This document shows, in pieces, positions 25,362-35,961 of a stretch of DNA of 64,000 bases (its first letter is position 1; every line of letters begins with the position of its first letter). The notes below the pieces were generated by a model. That model saw nothing but the letters and a program-made list of their open reading frames with translations. It was not told the DNA's origin and ran no database searches. Source of the stretch: Arthrobacter alkaliphilus (lineage in GTDB: Bacteria > Actinomycetota > Actinomycetes > Actinomycetales > Micrococcaceae); the NCBI RefSeq assembly GCF_021483235.1, contig NZ_JAKEEC010000015.1, forward strand, positions 11,167 through 75,166, read 5' to 3'. The position numbers and the translations under genes were made by a program.

Positions 25362-26045
25362 ATGCCGAGTCCCGCCAGCCCGAACCTGGCCAACAACGAT
25401 GCCCGCTCGCCCCGGCAGGAAGGCACCGGCAAGAACACCGGGGAAGTAGCCATGCCGCGCATGGTCCGCGACCGGGCCCTTGCCTGGCTCCTGCTTGCCA
25501 CCGGCGCCGTCGCATGGCTCGCGTCAGGGGCGCTCGTGCTGGAAAAGCTGCAGGTCCTCATGGACCCCAACCACATCACGGCCTGCGATCTTAATCCGTG
25601 GGTGTCCTGCGGCAGTGTCATGAAGACGCCGCAGAGTTCGGTTTTCGGTTTCCCGAACATGTTCATCGGCATCGTCGCCTTCGCCGTGATCATCACCACC
25701 GCCATGGCGATCTTCGCAGGGGCCAAGTTCGCACGCTGGTATTGGATTGGCTTGCAGACGGGCGTCACACTGGGCTTCATCTTCATCGTCTGGCTGTGGT
25801 CCCAGGCACTCTATGTCATTCACATCCTGTGCCCGTTCTGCATGGTGGTGTGGGCATGCATGATCCCGCTCTTCGTCTTCGTAACCATCAGGAACGTGGC
25901 GCACGGGGTCATTCCGGCGCCCGCAGGACTGGCAAAGATCCTGAGTGAATCCGGTTGGATCATTTCGGCGCTGCTCTACGTCGGCGTGATCGCCAGCATC
26001 TTCTTTGCCTTCATCAACGTGTTCATCGGGACTTCGGGCTACTAA
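25362..26045 (+). CDS. Vitamin K epoxide reductase (VKOR) family membrane oxidoreductase
   Basis: This 227-residue protein has five likely transmembrane helices. The VKOR signature is complete: the loop pair CDLNPWVSCG (two Cys separated by seven residues) and the active-site CPFC near residues 161-164. Bacterial VKORs re-oxidise a DsbA-like thioredoxin-fold partner using quinone and so drive disulfide formation in exported proteins. No fused thioredoxin domain is present. ATG 25362 follows GAAAAGGA. The DsbA-like protein at 36886 lacks a signal peptide, so it is not an obvious partner. Confidence 0.92.
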   Translation: MPSPASPNLANNDARSPRQEGTGKNTGEVAMPRMVRDRALAWLLLATGAVAWLASGALVLEKLQVLMDPNHITACDLNPWVSCGSVMKTPQSSVFGFPNMFIGIVAFAVIITTAMAIFAGAKFARWYWIGLQTGVTLGFIFIVWLWSQALYVIHILCPFCMVVWACMIPLFVFVTIRNVAHGVIPAPAGLAKILSESGWIISALLYVGVIASIFFAFINVFIGTSGY

Positions 26046-26049
26046 GCAC

Positions 26050-26106
26050 CGCGGGGTCACTTACGGCCCATTCCGGAGCTCCGGATGGACCGTAAGTGAC
26101 CCCGCG
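26050..26106. repeat. Near-perfect long inverted repeat between convergent VKOR and ndk genes
   Basis: Arms of about 28 bp (left CGCGGGGTCACTTACGG, then CCATTCCGGAG; the right arm mirrors it) differ by one substitution and one extra base. The repeat is centred on AGCT. It starts 5 bp after the VKOR stop and lies 11 bp beyond the ndk stop, so a bidirectional transcript-end structure is likely. There is no T-run. It may be a dispersed genomic repeat. Confidence 0.85.
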
Positions 26107-26116
26107 TTCGTTAAAA

Positions 26117-26536
26117 CTAGGCGCCGAACCAGATCTTGATCTCGCGCTCGGCGGAATCCACCGAATCGGAACCGTGGACCAGGTTCTGCTGGACCGCCAG
26201 GCCCCAGTCACGGCCGAAGTCGCCGCGGATGGTGCCGGGCGCCGCCGTCGTCGGGTCCGTGGTTCCCGCGAGGGACCGGAAGCCTTCGATCACACGGTGG
26301 CCCTCGAAGATGGCAGCGACAACCGGGCCGCTGAGCATGAACTCGACCAGCGGCTCGTAGAACGGCTTGCCCACGTGCTCTTCGTAGTGCTGCTCCAGCA
26401 GATCGCGGGTGGCGTTGACCTTCTTCAATTCGACCAGGGAGTATCCCTTGGACTCGATGCGGGCAAGGATGCTGCCGCTCAAGTTGCGGGCGACGCCGTC
26501 GGGCTTGATCAGTACAAGGGTGCGCTCAATGCTCAC
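26117..26536 (-). CDS. ndk: Nucleoside diphosphate kinase
   Basis: The 139-residue enzyme transfers gamma-phosphate between NTPs and NDPs through a phospho-His. It has [13 protein letters not shown] at the N-terminus and the active-site [16 protein letters not shown] near residue 117. Length and motifs are standard. It is the last gene of the ileS-folC-DUF4233-ndk strand run. Confidence 0.98.
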   Translation of the reverse strand: MSIERTLVLIKPDGVARNLSGSILARIESKGYSLVELKKVNATRDLLEQHYEEHVGKPFYEPLVEFMLSGPVVAAIFEGHRVIEGFRSLAGTTDPTTAAPGTIRGDFGRDWGLAVQQNLVHGSDSVDSAEREIKIWFGA

Positions 26537-26589
26537 GGTAGCTCCAATGTTGGATGTGTGGGTTTCCCAGCCAGTTTACGGGGTTTCGC

Positions 26590-27042
26590 TCAGGCGGACT
26601 GCCCGGCCGAGTCTTCCCCGTGCGAGGCGTTCCATTCGGCTTGCTCACGGTCACGCTGGACGTTCTCCCGGTCGATCCGCATGCCGGCGCGGATGCCGTA
26701 CCACCAGCAGGCCGCGAACAGGACTCCCACCACGAACATGGTGGGCTCCACGAAGCCGGAAAGAATCAACACCAACTGCAGTATCCAGCCGATACCGATA
26801 CCCCATGGCCTGCTGAGCACGGCACAGGCCAGAATCAGCACAACGCTCAGGGAGATACCGAAGGTCAGGATCAGCGCTGGCGACACCTCTCCACGCTTCA
26901 GTCCGAAGACGGCCAAGGTGGCGAAGAACGCGACGAAGGCCTCCAGGAGCAGCACGGTCGAAGCGAACATCACCTTCGTGGAGCGACGCTTCTTGGGCAT
27001 CCCGGGGCGCCATTCGCGCTGGGCTTTGGTGAGTTTGGCCAT
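26590..27042 (-). CDS. DUF4233-type membrane protein
   Basis: The 150-residue protein has about four transmembrane helices (about 24-44, 54-74, 80-98 and 103-120), a basic N-terminus and a charged C-terminus. The pattern and the place between folC and ndk match the actinobacterial DUF4233 family. The stop of folC lies 2 bp upstream of its ATG. The function is unknown. Confidence 0.78.
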   Translation of the reverse strand: MAKLTKAQREWRPGMPKKRRSTKVMFASTVLLLEAFVAFFATLAVFGLKRGEVSPALILTFGISLSVVLILACAVLSRPWGIGIGWILQLVLILSGFVEPTMFVVGVLFAACWWYGIRAGMRIDRENVQRDREQAEWNASHGEDSAGQSA

Positions 27043-27044
27043 CT

Positions 27045-28406
27045 TCAGGACCCGACCTTTCCAAGCAGCATCCGGGCTTCGGCCACCACGGTGATGGAAC
27101 CCGTGACGAGGACCCCGCCGGCCAGGTCATCATTGGCTTCAGCACGTTCCACGGCCCACTCGATTGCGTCATCAAGCTTCTCGGCGATATGGACGTTTTC
27201 CTCGCCAAACCCGAGATCGACGGCGAGATCGGCCAACTGCGCCGCAGGGATGGCCCTCGGTGAGTTGGACTGCGTGAAACAGAACTCCTCAGCCAAAGAA
27301 CCCAAGGATTCCTTGAGCTGACGCAGGATTTCCTCGGCGTCCTTTTCCTGCAGGACCCCGAGCACCACTACCAGCTTGCTGAAGCTGAAGGCCTCTTCAA
27401 TTGCTTCGGCCGAGGCGCGGATGCCATCGGGGTTGTGGGCTGCGTCCACGATGATCGTGGGAGCCGTTCGCACCACCTCGAGGCGCCCCGGCGAGCTCAC
27501 GTTACCGAAAGCCTCGCGCAGGACGTCGCCGTCGAGTTCCTTTTCGCCGCCGCCAAGGAAGGCTTCCAGGGCGGCGACGGCAACTGCGGCGTTTTCGGCC
27601 TGGTGGGCGCCGTGCAACGGCAGGAGCAGGTCTTCATAGCGGCCTGCCAGGCCCTGGATCGTCAGGACCTGGCCCCCGACGGCAACCGTGCGGGACTCGA
27701 CGCCGAATTCGACGCCTTCAAAGCGGAACGGCACCCCGACTTCGCGTGCCTTCTCAAGGAGCACCTGCGCGGCGTCCACTGGCTGGGCCGCGCTGATGAG
27801 GAAGCCGCCGGGTTTGATGATTCCGGCCTTCTCGTGGGCGATGTCCTCGGTGGTGTCGCCGAGCAGTTCCGTGTGGTCGAGGGAGATCGGCGTCACCACG
27901 GAAACCTGTCCGTCGCCCACATTCGTGGCGTCTGTGACGCCGCCCAGACCCACCTCAATCACCGCGACATTGACGGGCTGGTCCGCGAAGATCGCGAAGC
28001 CCAGGATCGTCAGGCACTCAAAGTACGTGAGCCTCGGCTGGCCGTCGGCCTCGAGTTCCTTGTCCACGATTTCGAGGTACGGACGGATCTCGTCCCAGAT
28101 CCGGACAAAGGTCTCGTCCGGAACCGGCTCGCCGTCGATGCTGATGCGCTCAGTCACCTTCGACAGGTGCGGACTCGTGTAGCGGCCGGTGCTTAAGCCG
28201 TGGGCCCGGAGTCCTGCTTCGATCATCCGGGCCGTTGACGTCTTGCCGTTGGTTCCCGTGATGTGGATGATCGGGAAGGCCTTGTTCGGCTCCCCCAGGA
28301 CATCCATGGCCCGGTACAGGGGGGCGAGCCGCGGCTCCATTTTGTTTTCCGGGGCGCGGCCCAGGAGTTCGGCGTAGACGCTTTCTACGGAGAATTCGTC
28401 GCTCAT
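27045..28406 (-). CDS. folC: Bifunctional folylpolyglutamate/dihydrofolate synthase
   Basis: The 453-residue Mur-ligase-fold enzyme adds glutamate to dihydropteroate or folates. The P-loop is HITGTNGKTSTARMIE, and the family motif DHTELLGDTTEDIAHEKAGI follows. IVDAAHNPDGI occurs in the C-terminal domain. The ATG is 3 bp after the ileS stop, so it is probably co-transcribed and translationally coupled with ileS and shares its T-box control. Confidence 0.96.
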   Translation of the reverse strand: MSDEFSVESVYAELLGRAPENKMEPRLAPLYRAMDVLGEPNKAFPIIHITGTNGKTSTARMIEAGLRAHGLSTGRYTSPHLSKVTERISIDGEPVPDETFVRIWDEIRPYLEIVDKELEADGQPRLTYFECLTILGFAIFADQPVNVAVIEVGLGGVTDATNVGDGQVSVVTPISLDHTELLGDTTEDIAHEKAGIIKPGGFLISAAQPVDAAQVLLEKAREVGVPFRFEGVEFGVESRTVAVGGQVLTIQGLAGRYEDLLLPLHGAHQAENAAVAVAALEAFLGGGEKELDGDVLREAFGNVSSPGRLEVVRTAPTIIVDAAHNPDGIRASAEAIEEAFSFSKLVVVLGVLQEKDAEEILRQLKESLGSLAEEFCFTQSNSPRAIPAAQLADLAVDLGFGEENVHIAEKLDDAIEWAVERAEANDDLAGGVLVTGSITVVAEARMLLGKVGS

Positions 28407-28409
28407 GTA

Positions 28410-31400
28410 CTAGGCCTCGATCTTGGTGACGGTGATCTGCGGTTCGGCCGCGTCGCCGGAGACGACGGGGTCGAGCTTGAGGGACAAGGTTTCGGTCTTG
28501 ACCAGCTCTTCGTTGGCGCGCAGGGCGTCAACGACGTCATGGACAGCCAGGACCGTGGTGTGAATGCGGTCGCTGACGTTGAGTCCTGCGTCCTTGCGGG
28601 CCTGCTGGATGGCGCGGACCATATCGCGTGCCAGGCCTTCGGCGGCTAGTTCCGGAGTGACCTCGGTGTTCAGGACCACGAAGCCGCCGCCCGGAAGCAC
28701 AGCGACAGCCGCGGACGAACCGTCGGCTGATTCAGCGACGACGGTTTCCAGGGTGTACTCCTGCGGCTCCAACTCAAGACCGCCCGCCGTGACCACACCG
28801 GCATCAGAAACGGACCAGTCGCCGGACTTGGAACCCTTGATGGCCAGCTGCACGTTCTTGCCCAGGCGCGGACCGGCTGCGCGGGCATTGACCACGAGTT
28901 TCTGCTCGATGCCGAATTCTTCCGGCGACGCCGTAGCGGCGTCCAGGAGCCGGACCGAACGCAGGTTCAGTTCGTCCGCGACGACGGCGGCGAAGCCTTC
29001 CAGCGCGTCCGCGCCGGGTGCCACCACAGTGAGTTCCTGCAGGGGCAGGCGCACACGAAGGTTGGCGGCCTTGCGCAGGCTGGAACCGGTGGAGCAGATC
29101 TGCTGGACCCGGTCCATGGCCTCGACGAGTTCCGGGTTGGCCGGGAACAGCGACGCCTCCGGCCAGTCAGCAAGGTGCACCGAGCGTCCGCCGGTCAGGC
29201 CGCGCCAGATCTCCTCGGACACCAAGGGAAGGAGCGACGCCGAGACGCGGCAGACGGCCTCGAGTGCCGTGTAGAGGGCGTCGAAGGCATCGGTGTTCTC
29301 GTCAAAGAAGCGCTGGCGGCTGCGGCGGACGTACCAGTTGGTGAGCATGTCCAGGTAGCTGCGGAGTTCGTCGCAGGCTCCGGAGATGTCGTATTCGTCC
29401 AAGCTGGCGGTGATATTGCGGACGAGGTCGCCCGTGTTGGCCAGCAAGTACTGGTCCAGGGTGTCCGTGTAGCCCTCGTACCGCAGCTTGGCGTCATAGC
29501 CGGAGCCGCCATTGGCAGCGTTCGTGTACAGCGTGAAGAAGCTGTACACGTTCCACAGCGGCAGGATGACCTGGCGGACGCCGTCGCGGATTCCCTGTTC
29601 GGTGACGATGAGGTTGCCGCCGCGCAGAATGGGGCTGGACATCAGGAACCAGCGCATGGCGTCGGAGCCGTCGCGGTCCAGGACCTCGGAGACGTCCGGG
29701 TAGTTGCGCAGGCTCTTGGACATCTTCTGCCCGTCGGAACCCAGCACGATGCCGTGGCTGATCACGTTGCGGAAGGCCGGCCGGTCGAAGAGTGCCGTGG
29801 ACAGGATGTGCAGCATGTAGAACCAGCCGCGGGTCTGTCCGATGTACTCGACGATGAAGTCGGCAGGGTTGTGGGTGTCGAACCATTCCTCGTTCTGGAA
29901 CGGATAGTGCACCTGGCCGTAGGGCATGGAGCCGGAATCGAACCAGACGTCCAGGACGTCCTCGACCCGGCGCATGGTGGACTGGCCCTCTTCAGGCGAG
30001 CGCGGATCGTCAGGGTTCGGCCGGGTCAGGTCGTCGATGAACGGCCGGTGCAGGTCAACCTGGCCGTCCTTGTTCATCGGCAGGCGGCCGAAATCGGCCT
30101 CCAGCTCCGCGAGCGAGCCGTAGACGTCCGTGCGAGGGTACTCCGGGTCATCGGACTGCCACACGGGGATGGGCGAGCCCCAGTAGCGGTTGCGGCTGAT
30201 GGACCAGTCGCGGGCGTTGGCCAGCCATTTGCCGAACTGTCCGTCCTTGACGTTGCCCGGGATCCAGTTGATCTCCTGGTTCAGCTCGGACATCCGGTCC
30301 TTGAACTTGGTGACCTCCACATACCAGGAGGACACGGCGCGGTAGATCAAGGGGTTGCGGCAGCGCCAGCAGTGCGGGTAGCTGTGCTCGTAGCTCGCCT
30401 GGCGGACGAGGCGGCCGGCGGCGCGGAGAGCCTGCGTGATGGGCTTGTTGGCCTCGAAGACCTGCAGCCCTGCGATTTCGGAGAGGGGCCCGTGCGCGAA
30501 AAGGTGGAGGAACTTGGCGCCTTCGTCGACGGAGAGCACCACGGGGATGCCTGCGTCTTCACAGACCTTTTGGTCGTCTTCGCCGTAGGCCGGGGCCTGG
30601 TGGACGATGCCCGTGCCGTCGGTGGTGGTGACGTAGTCCGCCACGAGGAAACGCCAGCCGTTCTGGGTGCCGTACTTCTCAGTGTCGGAGAAGTAGTCCC
30701 ACAGCGGCTCGTACTCCAGGCCGGCCAGCTCGGTGCCGGTGAAGGTGGCCGTGACGGCAGCGGTGGCGGCAGCACCGTCGTCGTAACCGAGGTCCTTGGC
30801 ATAGGTGCCAAGCAGGTCTGCGGCCAGCAGGAAGCTGCCCGTCACCGGAGCCTCCGCGGAGGCCGCCTTGATCCCGTTGGGACCGGCCGGAACCACAGCG
30901 TAGGAGATGTCGGGCCCGACGGCGAGTGCCAGGTTGGTGGGCAGCGTCCACGGCGTGGTGGTCCACGCGAGGGCCTGCACGCCTGCAAGGGACTTGGAGA
31001 GTTCCGACTCCCCTGCCTTGATCGGGAAGGTCACGGTGACGGTCTGGTCCTGGCGGTTCTTGTAGACATCGTCATCCATGCGCAGCTCGTGGTTGGAGAG
31101 CGGCGTCTCGTCCTTCCAGCAGTAGGGCAGGACACGGTACCCGTTGTAGGTGAGGCCCTTCTCGTGGAGCTGCTTGAAGGCCCAGAGGACGGACTCCATG
31201 TACTCGACGTTGAGGGTCTTGTAGTCGTTGTCGAAGTCCACCCAGCGTGCCTGCCGCGTGACGTAGCTCTTCCACTCGTCCGCGTACTTCATCACCGAAG
31301 CACGGCAGGCGTCATTGAACTTGTCGATGCCCATCGCTTCGATCTGGGTCTTGTCCGTCATGCCCAGTTGCTTCATGGCCTCGAGTTCAGCGGGCAGGCC

Positions 31401-31715
31401 GTGGGTATCCCAGCCGAAACGCCGTTCTACGCGCTTGCCGCGCTGGGTCTGGTACCGGCCCACGAGGTCCTTGGCGTAGCCGGTCAGCAGGTGGCCGTAG
31501 TGCGGCAGGCCGTTCGCGAAGGGAGGCCCGTCGTAGAACACGAACTCGTTGCTGCCGTCACGGCCCGGATCACGGTTGTCGACGCTGGCTTGGAAGGTGC
31601 CGTCTTCATCCCAGTACTTGAGGATGCGCTCTTCGATCTCCGGGAACTTCACGGAGGCGGACACGCCTTTCGAGGTGCCGGAGGGAGCTGTGGAGGCCTT
31701 GGGGTAATACGTCAT
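28410..31715 (-). CDS. ileS: Isoleucyl-tRNA synthetase
   Basis: The 1101-residue class I synthetase has a HIGH-type motif ([13 protein letters not shown]), KMSKS in [12 protein letters not shown], and a CP1 editing insert between them. A long anticodon-binding and C-terminal region follows. Length and the HYGH motif fit the eukaryote-like type-2 IleS of actinobacteria, the class that is naturally insensitive to mupirocin; the insensitivity is family knowledge, not shown here. ATG 31715 lies next to AGGATGAAGAG. An upstream in-frame start at 31745 would run into the T-box leader. Confidence 0.95.
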   Translation of the reverse strand: MTYYPKASTAPSGTSKGVSASVKFPEIEERILKYWDEDGTFQASVDNRDPGRDGSNEFVFYDGPPFANGLPHYGHLLTGYAKDLVGRYQTQRGKRVERRFGWDTHGLPAELEAMKQLGMTDKTQIEAMGIDKFNDACRASVMKYADEWKSYVTRQARWVDFDNDYKTLNVEYMESVLWAFKQLHEKGLTYNGYRVLPYCWKDETPLSNHELRMDDDVYKNRQDQTVTVTFPIKAGESELSKSLAGVQALAWTTTPWTLPTNLALAVGPDISYAVVPAGPNGIKAASAEAPVTGSFLLAADLLGTYAKDLGYDDGAAATAAVTATFTGTELAGLEYEPLWDYFSDTEKYGTQNGWRFLVADYVTTTDGTGIVHQAPAYGEDDQKVCEDAGIPVVLSVDEGAKFLHLFAHGPLSEIAGLQVFEANKPITQALRAAGRLVRQASYEHSYPHCWRCRNPLIYRAVSSWYVEVTKFKDRMSELNQEINWIPGNVKDGQFGKWLANARDWSISRNRYWGSPIPVWQSDDPEYPRTDVYGSLAELEADFGRLPMNKDGQVDLHRPFIDDLTRPNPDDPRSPEEGQSTMRRVEDVLDVWFDSGSMPYGQVHYPFQNEEWFDTHNPADFIVEYIGQTRGWFYMLHILSTALFDRPAFRNVISHGIVLGSDGQKMSKSLRNYPDVSEVLDRDGSDAMRWFLMSSPILRGGNLIVTEQGIRDGVRQVILPLWNVYSFFTLYTNAANGGSGYDAKLRYEGYTDTLDQYLLANTGDLVRNITASLDEYDISGACDELRSYLDMLTNWYVRRSRQRFFDENTDAFDALYTALEAVCRVSASLLPLVSEEIWRGLTGGRSVHLADWPEASLFPANPELVEAMDRVQQICSTGSSLRKAANLRVRLPLQELTVVAPGADALEGFAAVVADELNLRSVRLLDAATASPEEFGIEQKLVVNARAAGPRLGKNVQLAIKGSKSGDWSVSDAGVVTAGGLELEPQEYTLETVVAESADGSSAAVAVLPGGGFVVLNTEVTPELAAEGLARDMVRAIQQARKDAGLNVSDRIHTTVLAVHDVVDALRANEELVKTETLSLKLDPVVSGDAAEPQITVTKIEA

Positions 31716-31975
31716 CTCTTCATCCTGGGTTGAGCCGGTGAACACAAAGTTTCATTCAGGATGCGAGGACGGCGCCAGCCGGGTTGTTTCCAACCGTGCC
31801 GGTACCGCGGTACCACCTCACTTACCGCCGCTGTCACCGCTCCCCCGCGAAGGGAAACCGTTCCGGCGTCGGCCGCTCATTGCTGCTGTGACGGGCTTAC
31901 CCGTCCGGTTCTACTGACCCTCGTGGTGGCGGGGGCGTTCTTCCGGAAGCTCACCGGTGATGTCCGGGTCAAAGC
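31716..31975 (-). promoter_or_regulatory. T-box riboswitch of ileS (translational type)
   Basis: The minus strand carries the T-box core GTGAGGTGGTACCGCGG (about 31821-31805), followed by GTCCTCGCATCC. Upstream, a Stem I-like section reads GACATCACCGGTGAGC, in which ATC is the likely Ile specifier codon. CATCCTG at 31764-31758 is complementary to the CAGGATG that holds the ileS Shine-Dalgarno (31727-31721). Uncharged tRNA-Ile should therefore free the ribosome site. Confidence 0.92.
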
Positions 31976-32048
31976 TTGTGCCACAAGTCTAGCGGCAGCG
32001 CCGCCGCGAGCTCCACTTGGGGTATCGGGGCGGCACAACGCCGCGCCC

Positions 32049-32807
32049 CTAGCCCTTGCGGATCAACTTGTGGGTGGCGGCCTGAGCCACCGGTCGTACA
32101 ACGATCTCATCCAGGTTGATGTGGTGCGGCAAGGAAACCGCGTACTTGACGACGTCGGCGACGTCCTGCGGCGTGAGGGGCTTCTCGACGCCGGCGTACA
32201 CCTTGGCTGCCGCGGCGGCATCGCCGAGGCGGTTGAGCGCGAATTCCTCTGTGCGGACGAGGCCGGGTGCCACCTCGATAACGCGGATGTTGTTTTCGGC
32301 TTCCTCCAGGCGCAGGGCGCCGGTCATGGCGTGCTGGGCGAACTTGGCCGCGTTGTAGCCGCCGCCGCCCTCGTAGGCCGTGAGTCCCGCCGTCGAGGTC
32401 AGGTTCAAGACGGTGCCCTCGCCGTTGGCCCGAAGCATCGGGAGGAAGGCCCGGATCAGCTTCAGGGTGCCGAGCACGTTGACCTGGTACATCCACTCCC
32501 AGTCCTGGGTCTGCGCATTGCCCAGGGTGTCAGCGCCCCGGGCGCCGCCGGCAATGTTGATGAGCGTATCCGCTCCCCCTGCTTCGGTGACGGCTGAGAG
32601 CAACGCCGCAACGTCGTCGTCGTTGGTGATGTCCGCGGCGAACGGCACGGCGCCGCTCTCGGCGGCGAGCGCCTCGAGCCGCTCGGCACGGCGGGCGACG
32701 GCGAATACCTTCCAGCCGTCGGCGGCGAGGGCCCGTACTGTGGCTTCACCGATTCCCGTGCTGGCGCCGGTCACTACTGCGGTCTTCGTCTGTGCTTCCT
32801 CAGTCAT
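32049..32807 (-). CDS. Short-chain dehydrogenase/reductase
   Basis: The 252-residue classical SDR has TGASTGIG at the N-terminal Rossmann loop, an INIAGG strand, and catalytic Ser (NLTSTAG) and YNAAK. VARR after beta-2 suggests NADPH preference. The overall pattern resembles YdfG-type 3-hydroxy acid dehydrogenases. The substrate is unknown. It is divergent from valS. Confidence 0.88.
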   Translation of the reverse strand: MTEEAQTKTAVVTGASTGIGEATVRALAADGWKVFAVARRAERLEALAAESGAVPFAADITNDDDVAALLSAVTEAGGADTLINIAGGARGADTLGNAQTQDWEWMYQVNVLGTLKLIRAFLPMLRANGEGTVLNLTSTAGLTAYEGGGGYNAAKFAQHAMTGALRLEEAENNIRVIEVAPGLVRTEEFALNRLGDAAAAAKVYAGVEKPLTPQDVADVVKYAVSLPHHINLDEIVVRPVAQAATHKLIRKG

Positions 32808-32980
32808 GGCACCACCCTAGCGTGGACCATGTCCCGGTGCTGGCGGGTCAAGTGACAGCCGTCATCGGCTGCTTCGTCATAGATGCGCTTCACCACGAAA
32901 ACGTCTTTGAGTTCCGCCATGAGCCGGATGTTACTTCAACGTGGTGCACTTGGTACCGCCGTTGATGAAACAATGGGTCA

Positions 32981-35602
32981 ATGGCTGAATCAACGCAGGG
33001 TACAGACACGCCCGCCACCGCCCCCATCAACGTTCCCGACAAGCCGGCCCTTGAAGGCCTCGAGGCTGCCCTGACGCAGCGCTGGCTGGACGAAGGAACC
33101 TACAAGTTCAACCCGGACACCACGCGCCAGCAGGTCTACTCGATCGACACTCCCCCGCCCACGGCATCCGGTTCGCTCCACGTGGGCCACATGTTCTCGT
33201 TCACGCAGACGGACGTCCAGGCCCGCTACATGCGCATGACCGGCAAGAACGTGTTCTACCCGATGGGCTGGGACGACAACGGCCTGCCTACCGAACGTCG
33301 TGTCCAGAACTACTACGGCGTCCGCTGCGATCCCGCCATTCCGTACAACGCCGACTACCGCCCGCCGGCACAGCCCGCGAAGAACCAGCGCGATTTCGAC
33401 GTCGTTTCCCGCCGGAACTTCATCGAACTCTGCGAGGAACTCGCCGTCGAGGACGAGAAGGTCTTCGAGAACTTGTTCCAGACCCTCGGCCTGTCCGTTG
33501 ACTGGGACCTCACCTACCGCACCATCGACGACACGTCCCGTGCCGTGTCCCAGCGCGCATTCCTGACGAACCTGAAGGCCGGGGACGCCTACATGGCCGA
33601 GGCGCCGACGCTGTGGGACGTGACGTTCCGGACCGCCGTCGCGCAGGCCGAACTCGAGGACCGCGAGGTCGCTGGCGCCTACTACCGCTACCCCTTCTTC
33701 ACCGCTGACGGCGAGAAGATCTACATCGAGACGACGCGTCCGGAACTCCTGGCCGCGTGCGCCGCGTTGGTGGCAAACCCCGACGACGAACGGTACCAGC
33801 CGCTGTTCGGCAAGACCGTCAGGTCCCCCCTGTTCGACGTCGAGCTCGAGGTTAAAGCCCACCCCCTCGCCAAAGCCGACAAGGGCTCCGGCATCGCCAT
33901 GGTCTGCACGTTCGGCGACCTGACCGACGTCACGTGGTGGCGCGAGCTCCAGTTGCCCACGCGCGCCATCATGGGCCGCGACGGCCGCATCATCGCTGAG
34001 ACGCCCGAGTGGATCACCACCGACGCCGGCAAGGAAGCCTACGCGGCGATTGCCGGCAAGACCGCGTTCTCTGCCAAGGAGGCGGTGGTCGAGCTTCTCA
34101 TCGCCGCCGACTTGCTGGATGGCGAACCCAAGAAGATCACGCACCCCGTGAACTTCTTCGAAAAGGGCGACAAGCCCCTTGAGGTTGTCACCTCGCGCCA
34201 GTGGTACATCCGCAACGGCGGACGGGACGAGGACCGTCGCGAACGGTTGATCGCGCGCGGTCACGAGATCGAGTTCCACCCGTCCTTCATGCGCTCCCGC
34301 TACGAGAACTGGATCTCCGGACTGAACGGCGACTGGCTGGTTTCCCGCCAGCGCTTCTTCGGTGTGCCGATCCCGGTCTGGTACCCGCTGGATGGCCAGG
34401 GCAACCCGGACTACGAAAACCCCATCCTGCCGTCCGACGAGTCCTTGCCCGTGGACCCCGCGGCGGACGCTGCCCCCGGCTACGACGAGTCCCAGCGCGA
34501 GCAGCCCAACGGATTCATCGGCGACGCGGATGTCCTGGATACGTGGGCCACGTCGTCGTTGACCCCGCAAATCGTTGGCGGCTGGAGCCGTGACGAGGAA
34601 CTGTTCAGTAAGGTCTATCCCTTCGACCTCCGTCCGCAGGGCCACGACATCATCCGCACCTGGCTCTTCTCCTCGGTGGTGCGGGCAGATGCCCTGCAGA
34701 ACAGCGCGCCGTGGAACCACGCAGCCATCTCGGGCTGGATCCTGGACCCGGACCGGAAGAAGATGTCCAAGTCCAAGGGCAACGTGGTTGTTCCCACCGA
34801 TGTCCTGAACGAATTCGGTTCTGACGCTGTCCGCTACTGGGCCGCCTCGGCGAAGCTTGGCGCGGACACCGCCTACGAGATAGCCCAGATGAAGATCGGC
34901 CGCCGCTTGGCCATCAAGCTGCTCAACGCCTCGAAGTTCGTGTTGAACCTGGGCGCAACCGAGAACTCGGTGGTCGGCTCTGACTTGTCCGTCCTGAGCA
35001 ACCCCTTGGACCGCGCACTGCTCGCCCAGCTGGCTGATGTGGTGGCCCAGTCCACCAAGGCCTTCGACAACTACGATTACGCCCGCGCCCTCCAGATCAC
35101 GGAATCATTCTTCTGGCAGTTCACGGACGACTACGTCGAACTCATCAAGGACCGCGCGTACGGCGCAGCGGGCGAGGCTGAGCAGGCATCCGTCCTCGCT
35201 GCCCTTGCCACCACGCTCGATTCCCTGTTGCGCCTGTTCGCACCGTTCCTGCCCTTCGCCACGGAAGAGGTCTGGAGCTGGTGGCGCGCGGGTTCGGTCC
35301 ACCGCGCAGCGTGGCCGGCGGCGGTGGAAATCGCCGACGGCGACACCACCATGCTGGGCACGGTCGGCGTCGCGCTGAGCGGCATCCGCAAGGCCAAGTC
35401 GGAGGCCAAGGTCAAGCAGCGCACCGCGGTCCTCTCAGCCACCATTACCGCCACCGAATCGTTTGTGGCACAGCTGGAAGCCGGACTGGGAGACCTGAAG
35501 GCTGCTGCGAACGCGCAGGAGATTTCACTGGCGGCCGGCGACGGCGAGCTGACGGTGAGCGACGTGGTCCTGGCACCGGCCGAGGAGCCCGCCCAGGCGT
35601 AG
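32981..35602 (+). CDS. valS: Valyl-tRNA synthetase
   Basis: The 873-residue class I synthetase has PPPTASGSLHVGHMFSFTQTD (HIGH motif), KKMSKSKGNVV (KMSKS) and the editing insert. The C-terminus stops soon after the anticodon-binding domain. It lacks the long, clearly coiled-coil tail of E. coli ValS, as in mycobacterial homologues. ATG 32981 follows GAAACAATGGGTCA. The synthetase stands alone, followed by a strong terminator. Confidence 0.96.
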   Translation: MAESTQGTDTPATAPINVPDKPALEGLEAALTQRWLDEGTYKFNPDTTRQQVYSIDTPPPTASGSLHVGHMFSFTQTDVQARYMRMTGKNVFYPMGWDDNGLPTERRVQNYYGVRCDPAIPYNADYRPPAQPAKNQRDFDVVSRRNFIELCEELAVEDEKVFENLFQTLGLSVDWDLTYRTIDDTSRAVSQRAFLTNLKAGDAYMAEAPTLWDVTFRTAVAQAELEDREVAGAYYRYPFFTADGEKIYIETTRPELLAACAALVANPDDERYQPLFGKTVRSPLFDVELEVKAHPLAKADKGSGIAMVCTFGDLTDVTWWRELQLPTRAIMGRDGRIIAETPEWITTDAGKEAYAAIAGKTAFSAKEAVVELLIAADLLDGEPKKITHPVNFFEKGDKPLEVVTSRQWYIRNGGRDEDRRERLIARGHEIEFHPSFMRSRYENWISGLNGDWLVSRQRFFGVPIPVWYPLDGQGNPDYENPILPSDESLPVDPAADAAPGYDESQREQPNGFIGDADVLDTWATSSLTPQIVGGWSRDEELFSKVYPFDLRPQGHDIIRTWLFSSVVRADALQNSAPWNHAAISGWILDPDRKKMSKSKGNVVVPTDVLNEFGSDAVRYWAASAKLGADTAYEIAQMKIGRRLAIKLLNASKFVLNLGATENSVVGSDLSVLSNPLDRALLAQLADVVAQSTKAFDNYDYARALQITESFFWQFTDDYVELIKDRAYGAAGEAEQASVLAALATTLDSLLRLFAPFLPFATEEVWSWWRAGSVHRAAWPAAVEIADGDTTMLGTVGVALSGIRKAKSEAKVKQRTAVLSATITATESFVAQLEAGLGDLKAAANAQEISLAAGDGELTVSDVVLAPAEEPAQA

Positions 35603-35961
35603 TTTGGAAGGGCCCGAATTTCCGGGCAAAGGGGAAGCCCCATCAGCGTTTAGCCGTTGGTGGGGCTTCGACTTTTCGGCTGCCTGGTGACGTCTTGGCA
35701 GTCTGGCGGAATCCTCGGACTTTCAGGTCTTCCCACCCCGTCACAGGTGGCCTGCATCCAACTTTGCCGAAGGCTGCGTCAGATGCATATCACTGAATCT
35801 CTGGCTTCCGTGTCCCTCTTCTTTCGAAGTGGGTAACTTCTATTCTTGACCCGCTCCCAGGCCAGCACAAGGTCCATCCGGGAACTACTGGCCTGTAATT
35901 CCGCGGCCTCGCGGCGGGCCTCCGGGTGCTGGGCGCGGGTGCTTTGTGGCACAGTGTTGCT
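35603..35961. other. Intergenic region valS-fpg
   Basis: The stretch holds a small GCCCG/CGGGC hairpin (35612-35627) and the valS terminator. From about 35680 I see no gene: the open frames here are antisense or partial and lack coding character. The fpg promoter must lie in the last 150 bp, but no convincing -35/-10 pair was found. Confidence 0.5.
35634..35676 (+). terminator. Rho-independent terminator of valS
   Basis: The stem GAAGCCCCATCA pairs with TGGTGGGGCTTC (one G-T pair), the loop is about 10 nt, and GACTTTT follows. It lies 30 bp after the valS stop. Confidence 0.85.

Noticed and set aside
29175..31733. 852-codon open frame antisense to ileS
   Set aside because: It mirrors the ileS reading frame, has no family motif and arises from GC-rich third positions of the true gene. 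The same applies to long antisense frames at 3235-4410, 6859-8526, 20061-21608 and 12034-13332.
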